NCBI GenBank assembly: GCA_031841125.1
Contig: CM063107.1
Location: 65,483,814 to 65,547,813 of the forward strand
Length of the DNA stretch: 64,000 bases
Reading direction: 5' to 3'
Source: Acanthococcus lagerstroemiae
Taxonomy: Eukaryota; Arthropoda; Insecta; Hemiptera; Eriococcidae
Under the pieces are notes generated by a model. It was not told the DNA's origin. It made no database searches and saw nothing but the letters and a program-made list of their open reading frames with translations. The translations under genes and the position numbers were made by a program. Positions 55,020-64,000 of this stretch are shown here, piece after piece; position 1 is the first letter of the stretch; every line of letters starts with the position of its first letter.

Positions 55020-55548
55020 TCGAAATGGTGGACAAATTCTATGCCAAACACGATGAAAATGGACAGCGATTTTGGTGCAGAGATTTCGAGACGTACACAG
55101 ACATCTTGGGCAGCCTATTCTAGGACGAAAATAATTTTAAGAAACCCCAAGACTAAATCAATGCATTAACCCAATGATGACATACGCTAGTGAGAGTAGG
55201 CCTTGACCAAAAAATTGGAGGACAGAGTGACGAAAACGTAGAGGAAAGTGGAAAAGTTAATGCTTGGGATAACACTCAAGGATAAACGGACGGTGAAACA
55301 ATACGAGAAAAATTGGAATGATGGACATAATTGAAATGGCGAAACGGAGCACATGGAGATGGACGGGACACGTAGCTCGAAGCGAAGAGAATCGATGGAT
55401 CTCAAGAATGGCCAAATGGAAACCGGTGCGAAAAAAGGCATCTGGGAGACCAAGGAGAAGCTGGATCGACGAGATAAGTATGGTCGGTTGCGTAGAACTG
55501 ACGAGTCTGAAAAGTGAAAGGGGAGGTATTCATTCAGCAGTGGATTGA
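55020..55548 (+). pseudogene. RTE-type LINE C-terminal fragment
   Basis: In shifting frames the segment reads NPMMTYASES, then KVEKLMLGI-like text and LGITLKDKRT. The 76-codon frame 55318-55548 then gives MMDIIEMAKRSTWRWTGHVA, ENRWISRMAKWKP and GRPRRSWIDEIS. WRWTGHVAR and GRPRRSW-DEI are the post-RT C-terminal signature of RTE-type LINEs. The RT catalytic part is missing. It is a different subfamily from the copies at 20.2-23.1 kb. Confidence 0.8.
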
Positions 55549-55559
55549 AAATAAGGGCC

Positions 55560-56698
55560 GAAAGAGAAGAAGAAACATCTGTTTACAATTTTTAAAAAGT
55601 CTAGAATGTCATATAATCTAGAAAGTAGAGATCAATCTTGGGAGATACCTAAGAAATCTTTAGCCAGATAAGTCTAGAAGAATTACAGAAAGTTTTAAAC
55701 GAGTCTTGAATGGTCTTAGCGAACCCTAACAAAATTTTTGAGACCCTTAAAGGGCATTTACCTGTCTTAAAAGGTATGAAAGAATCTTAATGTCTTGATC
55801 AAGCCTTGACATAGTGACGGATCAAAATAACCTTCCTGACAATGGCAATTCAGAATGTGTAAAAATAGTTAGTCTTATCAGCTCACTCCTTCTGAGTACT
55901 TGGATCATTTCCTCACTCTCGTGATGGTAATTGAATGAGTTTTGAACGATTCTTAGAACGAGCCTCTTGCAATTTATTTTTTATTTTTTCATTTCTTCCA
56001 ACCATTGTTCATTGAATAGATTGCAGAGTGCGTTCGTATTGTTAATAGACATTTCCGTGTATATATATTTTTTTTTTTTTTTTTTTTTTCTAATAGGGTA
56101 AGATCAGGTCGATAATTATTTATTTATTTTCCATGCCCCTCCGCCCATTATTTAAAGGCGTGAAGTTCAAAACATCCAATGTCCAAAAGTTTACAGGAGA
56201 AGCAAAAAACTGTTTCAGCCGAGGTGAAAGGGGTGGGTTTGGCAAAATTGGTGCTCAGCGAATTCTCTGAAGCTTCATTCGCATGTCCATGTACAAATTT
56301 TGTGGCTCAGTCATGCCTAATAAACTGAGAAAATGAGGGTTGAAGTTGTGCACATCCGAAGTCCATGGGAAAGACAAAGCAAAACATCCTAAGTGCCATC
56401 AACATCAAACGGAGTCAGGATGTTTTGCATGGATCGGTCGCCGGCACATGTGCGTGCTGCGATCTTTGGTTTGAAATTAGAAGTACTTTGAGGCTCTATG
56501 GGTACTTAGGATATTTAGTATTGTATGGGCGGCGGTAACAGTTTGCATGCACAAAACCATTTTTGCAAAAGTTGGCACATAGGATGGTTTGAACTTCACG
56601 CCTTCATTTCTTCTTGAGAGTCAAGATGCGTGCTTTCTTGCCAGCCCTCCTTGAGTAGCGAGGTAACTTGTTGTATAGTTGACTGTTTTCTTGTAGTC
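55560..56698. other. No gene; AGTCTTA-rich repeat at 55600-55830
   Basis: AGTCTAGAA, AAGTTTTAAACGAGTCTTG, GTCTTAAAAGG and related words recur at 55600-55830, the same degenerate family as at 59700-60300. A T21 run lies at 56069-56089. The phrases TGGCACATAGGATG and AAGTTCAAACCATCC-like words near 56160 and 56570 (GTGAAGTTCAAAAC versus its complement) suggest a weak inverted pair spanning about 430 bp. Confidence 0.4.
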
Positions 56699-56706
56699 GT
56701 TGAAAA

Positions 56707-57900
56707 CAGGATTACCAACTTCTATAAATGAAAATAGTCGCTACTCACAAAAATTTTTCTGCATGTCTGCAAGAAGTCTCCATAAATTTACTCAGCCACT
56801 CGGCCCCATGGCAACCCGAACTCCGTTCCTTGATGATGATAGCTCGAGGGTTTAGGATCGACCCCTATCTTCCTTCTCAGAGAAAACACTGGGTTTTATA
56901 TTGACGATTTTTAATAATGAAGTCTCATTGTGTACAATTTTTCTAATTTTTAATGTAATATCTTCTAGAATTTGCCTTTAAATTCTGTAAAAATATAAAA
57001 TATATATTAGATACTACAAATTACCATTTATCAAGTAATTTAAATTTTTGAATACTTATGAACAACACTCTTAAATCGAAATCTTAAGTGAGCTGTTTTA
57101 AATTATATTTCCTTAGGCTTTTCGTGGCCCTTAAAAATATTTTATCAGTTAATATTGTCTCATAAAATTCAGCGCAAAGCATATTTAAATTTTCTTTTAT
57201 AGTTGAGGGAGCTACATTTTTGGACAAATTGAGTTGGCAGTGCCATCTGGTGGCCGAAGGTGGTCCCTAGCACCCTATCAAATTATAAACAGATAACACC
57301 AAAAAACATCAGCCCAAGTCTGTAGAGATATCTCAGTTTACTGGGAAGTAATGATAAAACTTTATAAGGTGCTTCTCTAAAATTTTGTTTTTTCAGTTAG
57401 CCCGTTTTGGAACTGAGATCGCTAATTAATTCGACCTTCACCATCTCAGTCGATCTATTTCGATTTAGGGACGAAAGATTATTTATGAGAATAAAATTAG
57501 ATTCTGAGTATGCAGTACTCATTGTTATTGAAGAACATGTTCTTATAATTACTTGTACTTAAACATTTCGAAATACTATTTATAGAAAAATAGTTGACCC
57601 AGAATTCTTCGTTTCTATGGATCTTTCACAACTGATACAGTTAAATTAGGACTGAATAATTTCTTATATTCTTACAATAAATTTTACCAGGTATCCATTA
57701 ATTTCTGAATTTCTCATTTTTCTGAGTTGAAAATTAAATTAGTCAATCCAAGTTTTATTAAAATAATCGATTTTTTTCAGTCGTTAAAATAGTCACGTTT
57801 TAGCAGTTATTTCTTTATCATTAACACATATCTATCACGGTCTTTAAATTTTTGAAAATAACCTGCATGAAAATAAAATAATTGGCAGTTGGTAACCCTG
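56707..57900. mobile_element. Non-autonomous hAT-type element, 1,194 bp
   Basis: Left end CAGGATTACCAACTT, right end (minus strand) CAGGGTTACCAACTG. The flanks are an exact 8-bp duplication, GTTGAAAA, at 56699-56706 and 57901-57908. The interior is AT-rich, with many stops and no transposase. The ends resemble the 3784-4600 element, which suggests mobilisation by the same transposase. Confidence 0.85.
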
Positions 57901-57908
57901 GTTGAAAA

Positions 57909-58379
57909 TGAAAAAGCCTTCTAAAGTATGGTGTCAAATTCTTTCAGGTCACTGGATTCTCGTTTGGGTGCCGATTATTAGAGAATTTTCAATGTTCATC
58001 ACAATACCAATGTTTCGGAACGGAGGATTGGTACAGGGGTACATTGTATCTCCCTCCCCCCCTCTAGAAAGAAACAATGGTACAAAGTATCATTTGCTTC
58101 CTCCCCATCGAAAAAAAAAAAAAAAAAAAAAATACGGTTCTGCAAATTGATAAAAGGGTGCCTTGAAAAATTTCGGAGACAATATTTATGAGACTTTTCT
58201 GTTCTTAAAGCAACGAGAACTCTTTTTTTTTTTGTTTCAGCCTACATCTTTAGGCTTTGTAACAACCCTGTAGAGAAACTCCCGAAGCCACTGCACAATA
58301 CCATCAAATTTTTTCTTCACCGAGGAAGGAGGAGCGATTCTGAAAGCTAATTACGATTAGTCAATCTTTAGTGCTCATG
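57909..58379. other. No feature recognised
   Basis: Contains an A-run at 58110-58131 and a T-run at 58203-58214 with a C-rich patch; no bounded element could be assigned. Confidence 0.4.
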
Positions 58380-59170
58380 TAAGAATCATTCAGCTCGTTT
58401 AAAACTCTCGGGCTCTTTCAGACTTGATTAAGACTAGCGCGCTTCCGGAATTTTTTCTGGGGAGGGCTAAGAGAGAGCGAGTGAACATGTTTGAATCTTT
58501 AAACAATATTCATCAGAAAGTTGAAAACTTCCTCCTGGGGAGGGAGCTATAAGCTTCGCAACTCATCTCGTGGGTGCGCACTGCGCACCTCTCGTACGAC
58601 TCTTCGAGAAATTATGAATACTTTGAGATTCGTGCAAAAGTCTAAATGACTCATTGAAATTAACTAAAACTTTTCAATGCTCATTTAAGACTTTCCCAGA
58701 CTTGCTTAAATCTTTTAAAGCCTCTTCTTTAAGATTCCCTGATTGTTCAAGATTCGTATAAGAAGGACTTTTTACTACTTTTCGAGATCAGGTCGAGATT
58801 AATGGAAATTTGTTCCTTTTTTTAAAACCAATAGATGTTCTTTAGACTCTTTCAACCTTTTTTAAAGATACACTAACACCGTTCAAGACTATGACTCTTC
58901 CATACTTCTCGAAAACTCTTCTTAACTATTTTAAATTTAATTAGAACTCCTCAAGACTTCATCATTAATTTTTGAGTTTCATCACGGCTCTCTAAAACTT
59001 TAAAAAACTCATTTAAGTCCCGCTAAAACTTGCTTAAAACTGTAGCATTCCTTTAAATTTGTTTTAAAATTCTCTACAGCCAGCGAATGCTCATTTACAA
59101 TTTTCGAGAGAACACTTGCTCAGGATTTCTTGAAATTCTTTAAAATCAGAATTGTTTGAGATTCTGCAAA
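58380..59170. repeat. AAGACTC-rich degenerate repeat tract
   Basis: Words such as AAGACTTTCCCAGACTTG, TTAAGATTCC, AAGACTATGACTCTTCC and AAGACTTCATC recur at roughly 20-35 base spacing across nearly 800 bp, interrupted by a G+C-rich patch near 58545-58600. No exact unit can be fixed by eye. Confidence 0.5.
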
Positions 59171-59699
59171 ACGCTGTCATTTGTTGATCGTTTCTGATTT
59201 CAGTATTTTTCTCTGACAGAGGCATACGCGCTGACTTACGTGGGTGTGTGGGTGAGTGATCACCCATGTAAAAAAAATACGTGGGTGAAATCACCCACAT
59301 TAAAAAAAAAAAAAAACATGTAGAAAAATATTGAGGGGAAAAATGTCAAATTCAAGATATTCCTTGGTACATGTAATAATTATAAGCAATATTTCTTGGT
59401 TTTTGTTTCAAAATTAAAGATAATACACTCGTATTCCATTTTGATGTTCTTTTAGGCTTTCAGTTCATCCAAATGTGTTTTTAGAAAATCATTTTTCAGA
59501 ATGTTTGTAAATGCATAAAAATTGCGCTAAATGTAACCAGCTGGAAAAATTTTGCATTTTGATACCTATATTGCCTTTTGGCGGAGAGGGTCAGGGGGAC
59601 AAATATAAAGAGGAAACGACAGTCAGTACTCACCCACCTAAATTTTGAAAAGTCGGCGCTTATGGACAGAGGCAATTGCCACTATGGCCTCCCACCCCG
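59171..59699. other. GTGGGTGA palindrome patch, otherwise no feature
   Basis: At 59238-59300 GTGGGTGAGTGATCACCCAT and CGTGGGTGAAATCACCCACA form two adjacent short hairpins built on GTGGGTGA, the half-site of the palindrome at 40.1-40.3 kb. An A-run follows. Confidence 0.45.
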
Positions 59700-60310
59700 T
59701 GAATCCGCGCGTGAATTGAAGAAGCTTAATAATGTTGTAAAGAGCCCTGAAAAGGCCTAAACGAGTCTTGCATAGTCATTGAATCATAAACCATTATCTG
59801 GGAGAGTATTAAATGGATGCGTATTGAAGTCTGAGTAGGTTGTAAGGAATTTTGATGTCGTATACGAGTTTTAAACAGCAGTAAATGTTCTAAATAGTTT
59901 TGAACGTATTTTAGAAAGCCTAGTAGCGTAAGAATAGGAAGTTCTCGTGGGCGGGGTATGCAAAGAATTATGTACATAAAATAATGACGGGTCAATGGAA
60001 TTTTGTGTAAATTTCAGGGTAGAAAGGGTGTGGGTCTAAAATGTTGTTGACAAGTTCTAAAATTTCACTTTTTTCTAGTTCGGGTTGAGGGTGGGATAGG
60101 AGGAGGTGAATTCCAATGTCCCCCTTCGCCTTATTTACGCCACTGATAGGGACATAGTCAAATTTAAAAAAGTCGTAAGCGAGTTTTGAACAGTCAGCGA
60201 GTCTTAAACAAGTTTAAGAAATCTTACTAAGTTTTAAATAAGTCTGAGAGAGTCTAAAAGATTCCTGCATTAATATTAAATATTGAGAAGTCTTAGCTAC
60301 TATTGAAAAA
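59700..60310. repeat. GAGTCTTAA-rich degenerate repeat tract
   Basis: GAGTCTTGCATAGTC, GAGTTTTAAACAG, GTTTTGAACG and GAGTCTTAAACAAGTTTAAG recur, in the sense opposite to 58380-59170, interrupted around 59930-60160 by unrelated sequence. Confidence 0.45.
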
Positions 60311-61181
60311 CTACTCCACCTCCGTCCTTGAGGAAGAAAATCAAGTAGTAATATGACAGAGCGTAGATAGCTCCATTATGGGGAGGGGGGTCTAAAAATT
60401 ATTTTCTCTGTCATGCCTGAGCCTTTACACCCCATGATTTGCCCCTCGTAAATTCTGAAAAAAACTATTTCTTAGTTAAGGTAGTCAAAACCTCCAGGAC
60501 GTCTCTGATGTGATGAGTGATAACGCTAAAAGTTCTCGGAAAATTGTCGATTAATTCAGAATCAGCAAGGTGAAAGATTTGGACAACACATTTTCTGCCT
60601 CTCTCTGTCGTTCTGTATCTTTTTCGTTTCTTTCTTTATTTTTTCAGAAGTTTCCAGCCTGTTTTTTTACTTTATTTTTCGTATTTTCCTGCCTTTTTAG
60701 TTTCTATTTTCCTTTTCGAACGAATGAATTCATGCAGTCTCTCATTAGGTTTCATTTTGACTCAGTCATTCGGATCTGTTTATTACATTCATTCAGACCT
60801 ATTTTCAGGACTTATTCAAGTCTCATAATTTGGTGATTAGCATCCCTTGTAGTGGTCTATTTGTTTTCCATATCTTTTGGCGGTTCTATCTTTGTCGTAC
60901 TTGTCTGCTGTATATATGTTTCACATTTTTGACCGTAGGCGGGCATCTTGCGAAGGGAAGTGGATATGGAAGCTAAGTCCACTATATTTATAGGAGCTAA
61001 AATCGATAGTTTTTCTAGCCCTTTTCCTCCGATCTTACAATCATTTTTTTTTTTAAATAATTTTTTATCCTTTGCACTTTTTGTTTTTCTGTCTCATCGG
61101 TTCGTTTAGGATTTGTTGAATTCTTGTTGCTGGTCTAGTGGTATCCATCTGTTCTTTTCCCAGTTAGAGGAGAGAAACTTT
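60311..61181. other. No gene recognised
   Basis: AT-rich, T-run-bearing DNA with an 88-codon frame (60570-60836) that is hydrophobic by composition only. Nothing else was identified. Confidence 0.4.
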
Positions 61182-61189
61182 TCTGATAT

Positions 61190-61403
61190 CGTCGGCTTCG
61201 TGGCAGAACTCACCAAGTCCTACGTTTTTACATAAGAATGGGGTGCTGCAGATACTCAAAAACATGCACAGGACTACAGCACTGCAGGTCTACACGTTCA
61301 CTACATTTTTATATAATATGCGCTGTCGCCATGTTTTTTTTCTTCTTCGGCCCGAAGGGGGTGTCCGAACCCCGATCTCCTCTCCCCCATAGATCCGCCG
61401 CTG
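61190..61403. mobile_element. Probable hAT-type MITE, 214 bp
   Basis: An exact 8-bp duplication TCTGATAT flanks the segment (61182-61189 and 61404-61411). The right end (minus strand) is CAGCGGCGGATCTATGGGGG, the standard end type in this window. The left end CGTCGGCTTCGTGG is a poor partner, so the left terminus may be damaged. Confidence 0.55.
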
Positions 61404-61411
61404 TCTGATAT

Positions 61412-63762
61412 TATTCTATTACATGTTGTTCAAGAAAATAAATAAAAGAAAAATTCATTGTTATGGAATTTGTGTGTGGGGAGGGGGATGCATATGATTC
61501 TTTTTATCCCTCACCAATGTACCTTCTCCCCTCCAGTTCCGTCGCTACTGGTATTTAGTATCGTTAATTCAATATCACTAGTGGACTTTCCCCCTGTAAA
61601 TTTTTGCAGGGGGTACTTGCTCCCTCTGCCTCTTGGATCGCCACCACCGTACTTATCTGAAAACGTGATTTCCAATTCCTATTTCTAATTCCTATTTCCA
61701 ACATCAAAAATCTGCATTGGTTATTGTGTTATAATACTGAAAAGTAAAACTTATCGAAAAAAGTCGCCTGTGCTGTTCTGAGAACCAAATACGGAGCTAC
61801 ATATTAGGAGCTCCTAGAAGCAGATTGTAGGGTATGGAGATTATTGTGCATTTTACTCTCTTCTCTGTTGGAATTCTACAACTCACCAGGTGCCAGAGTT
61901 TAGTACTAGTTTATCCCTGTACAGCGGTGGACTTAGGGACATAACGAAAGCAAATATCGGGATAAACTGATTAAGTAAACTGATCCTGGTCAAATTGACA
62001 ACTCTGGCTTCATCAGTTTTATATGTGGGGGATGGAGCACGCTGCTCCCTCGTCCCCATGATTACGTCCTTAATGAGCTTGAAGACAATCTAATGGACAA
62101 CTAATTTGAACCCGGTAGAAGTAGACACTTAAGCCGTTTGTGATGATCTTGGCAGCTTGGACTATAAGTTGTGCACCATTTGTAAAATCGATAGATCGCC
62201 TTTTCTCCAAGCTTCGTAAGCTTCGGTCCTCGGCCAGTTCAACTCCATTCTTGTAACTGAGACTCTATTACAGCTTTCAAATCACACCCTTCGTCGGAAA
62301 AATGAATATTCTATGGCTGTTAAAATGAAGCTGCCGTAGATACGACTATAAACGCTGTACAGCTGCGTTCGGGCGAAAATACAAAATATGAAAATGGTGG
62401 AATTTTATGCACGCTTTTACGCGAGAAAATTTTATGCAGAAAATCGCAGGAAAAAATAGAAGTGGTGTCCGAAAAAGATAGCAGACGGCCGACGCGAAAT
62501 CGACACGGGGAAAGGTTCTGAAACCGCGTGACTGCGGCGTGTTGCGGCGTTGCGGTGCGAACGGTGAATTATTCTATGCGGCTACGTGCGAGGCGGCCAA
62601 AAGCTTCACATTATGACGAGCTCAATTTTTCTCGCCGTAGGAAATCAAAATGTACTTTCACGTATAGCTTCCTGCGGTTGTACAGCGAGGATAATATCGC
62701 AGACCACTGAAAAATTTGCTCTATCACGATATTAATAAGGTGCCTGGGGAAATGAAGCCCAGCTGTGTAATAAGGCCCGGCCTGTAATGAAGCTCACTCG
62801 TGGTATCTCACGGATCAACTTGAGCTTGTGAATTCTGCGAGCGTTGCTATTATCTCTTGCCCGGCTTTTCATTACTGCGCTTGTGTTCAGATCTAGCCAC
62901 ATTTGAGCAATTATAAGCCAATAAGAACGAGTTTTTCGTTTTTATTGTATATTTTCTCGCCCAATGTAAACATTAATTTCATTTGCATGGTCACTGGAAG
63001 GGAAATAACTACAAATCAGATAATTGCATACTCCTATTATCATTGGTGTAAATCGGCAGGGGCTTTGGCTTAGCCCCCAAATCCTTGAGAAACACCTCAA
63101 GAAAAGAATATGTATAAGAGCGAAAGGATTTTCAGTGTCTACAGGTGCTGAAAAATCCTGAATTTTGAAATTAGGTCCTAAAAGTCCTGAAAAATGCTGA
63201 AATAATAAAAAAAAATTGAAGAGTCCTTCATTTTTGTTAATACATATAGACTACTCAATTAAATTTTTTGCGATTCATATGATTGGTCATTATAGGGTGT
63301 AGCGCAGGATCTATATTCACAAGAAGGGGGAGGGATAAAGAGGATAAAACAATTGGAAACAAAAAAAAAAATAGTTATGCACACTCGGGGAAAAGATGGA
63401 AAATATGTCGGCTATAGTCCTCCAAAGGGTCCTGAAAAAGTACTTCATTTTTACTTCTCAATTTCTGTAGACCCTCTGTACCATGAGGATCTCCACCCTA
63501 CCACCACCACTACCTGTACCACCACCGCAAGTCGACTATTTGCGCTAATACCTATTATATTGCGTAAACTGAAACTAAAGCGGGCCAATTGGACCTGTGT
63601 AATGTTTGGCACTGCGCCGTATGAGATTCATGGACGAAATTTGAGAATGTTCGGATACTGTTCTATCGGGTTTCACAAAGTCCTTGTCCGCTTATCCGGA
63701 CATAATGTTGGTCTAACTATACACGCCAGAAGACATAATATACATCAAATATCACATACGTA
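61412..63762. other. No gene recognised; CpG-rich patch at 62300-62720
   Basis: The patch 62330-62720 is rich in CpG (for example GCGGCGTGTTGCGGCGTTGCG) and could be regulatory or first-exon DNA. The 136-codon frame 63353-63763 ends at the MITE boundary and has no recognised motif. Confidence 0.4.
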
Positions 63763-63770
63763 AAACCATG

Positions 63771-63919
63771 CACCAGTGTAGGAACGATGGGCGGGGATTC
63801 AGGTTAACCTTCCTCCCAATTCTGTCAAAAACGCATTTTAGAATGTGTATTTTAGCGCATCAATTACTCCAACCCCAATCCACTGCCCCCCCCCAGGCTG
63901 ACCCCTTCTTACGCCAGTG
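63771..63919. mobile_element. hAT-type MITE, 149 bp
   Basis: Left end CACCAGTGTAGGAACG, right end (minus strand) CACTGGCGTAAGAAGG. Flanks AAACCATG (63763-63770) and AAACCATT (63920-63927) differ at one base of eight. The right part has the C-run typical of the short hAT MITEs in this window. Confidence 0.7.
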
Positions 63920-64000
63920 AAACCATTGACCATTGCGTGGAAGGACACTGTTACATGGATACATCATTCTAGCGACCGTGTTAACGAACATACCCACATT

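Noticed and set aside
63353..63763. 136-codon plus-strand open frame
   Set aside because: Contains a Thr run from a CAC/ACC microsatellite, no recognised domain, and ends at the edge of a MITE; likely chance.
1..64000. Prokaryotic systems (operons, CRISPR, defence islands, riboswitches)
   Set aside because: No long open frames, no ribosome binding sites, no repeat-spacer arrays; all coding remnants are of eukaryotic transposons.

Overview
The window looks like repeat-rich, AT-rich nuclear DNA of an animal, most likely an insect or other arthropod. The evidence is a Penelope-like element, RTE-type and Jockey/CR1-type LINE remnants, a piggyBac transposase remnant, a pogo-like MITE, a tRNA-headed SINE and many short hAT-type elements. 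The order or species cannot be fixed from the sequence. No intact host protein-coding gene was recognised, and no bacterial operon, CRISPR array, rRNA or functional tRNA was seen. Everything that can be recognised as coding is broken transposon protein, plus one decayed spliced gene inside a large inverted-terminal-repeat element.

Layout. 1-9.1 kb: single-copy-looking DNA with two hAT-type MITEs and a diverged inverted duplication. 9.2-14.4 kb: a piggyBac transposase pseudogene split by a 5'-truncated Penelope-like element, flanked by a CAGGGTGTCTACC-ended element and a pogo-like MITE. 14.4-19.6 kb: a SINE-like head, a hairpin MITE, two hAT-type elements and degenerate AAGACTC-rich repeat. 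20.2-23.1 kb: two LINE remnants that converge tail to tail; the minus-strand RTE copy carries two nested DNA-element insertions. 23.1-27.3 kb: CpG-containing DNA without recognised genes. 27.3-35.8 kb: a 187-bp-arm foldback, a CRE-palindrome tandem array, more MITEs, a second hairpin MITE and a 1.8-kb minisatellite with a 22-base unit. 37.5-41.6 kb: a LINE tail with a MITE in it, a tRNA-derived SINE, and a tandem repeat built on a 20-base palindrome that is split by a hAT-type element which itself holds a foldback MITE. 43.4-48.7 kb: the largest unit, a 5.3-kb element bounded by inverted arrays of TGACATC-like repeats and holding a decayed intron-containing gene, a nested MITE and a GC-rich cluster of hairpins. 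48.8-52.5 kb: an element with subterminal GTGTGAGCA repeats, a satellite tract, and a Jockey/CR1-like LINE tail with an inserted hAT MITE. 52.8-64 kb: tandem repeats, an RTE tail, a 1.2-kb hAT-type element, AAGACTC-rich tracts and two more hAT MITEs.

Most of the structure is a stratigraphy of insertions: target-site duplications, and host-element reading frames that resume on the far side of an insertion, show which element landed in which. Fourteen elements here show 8-bp target duplications (exact or with one or two differences), which makes a hAT-type transposition system the main recent sculptor of this locus. All family names rest on motif recognition by eye; no database search was made.
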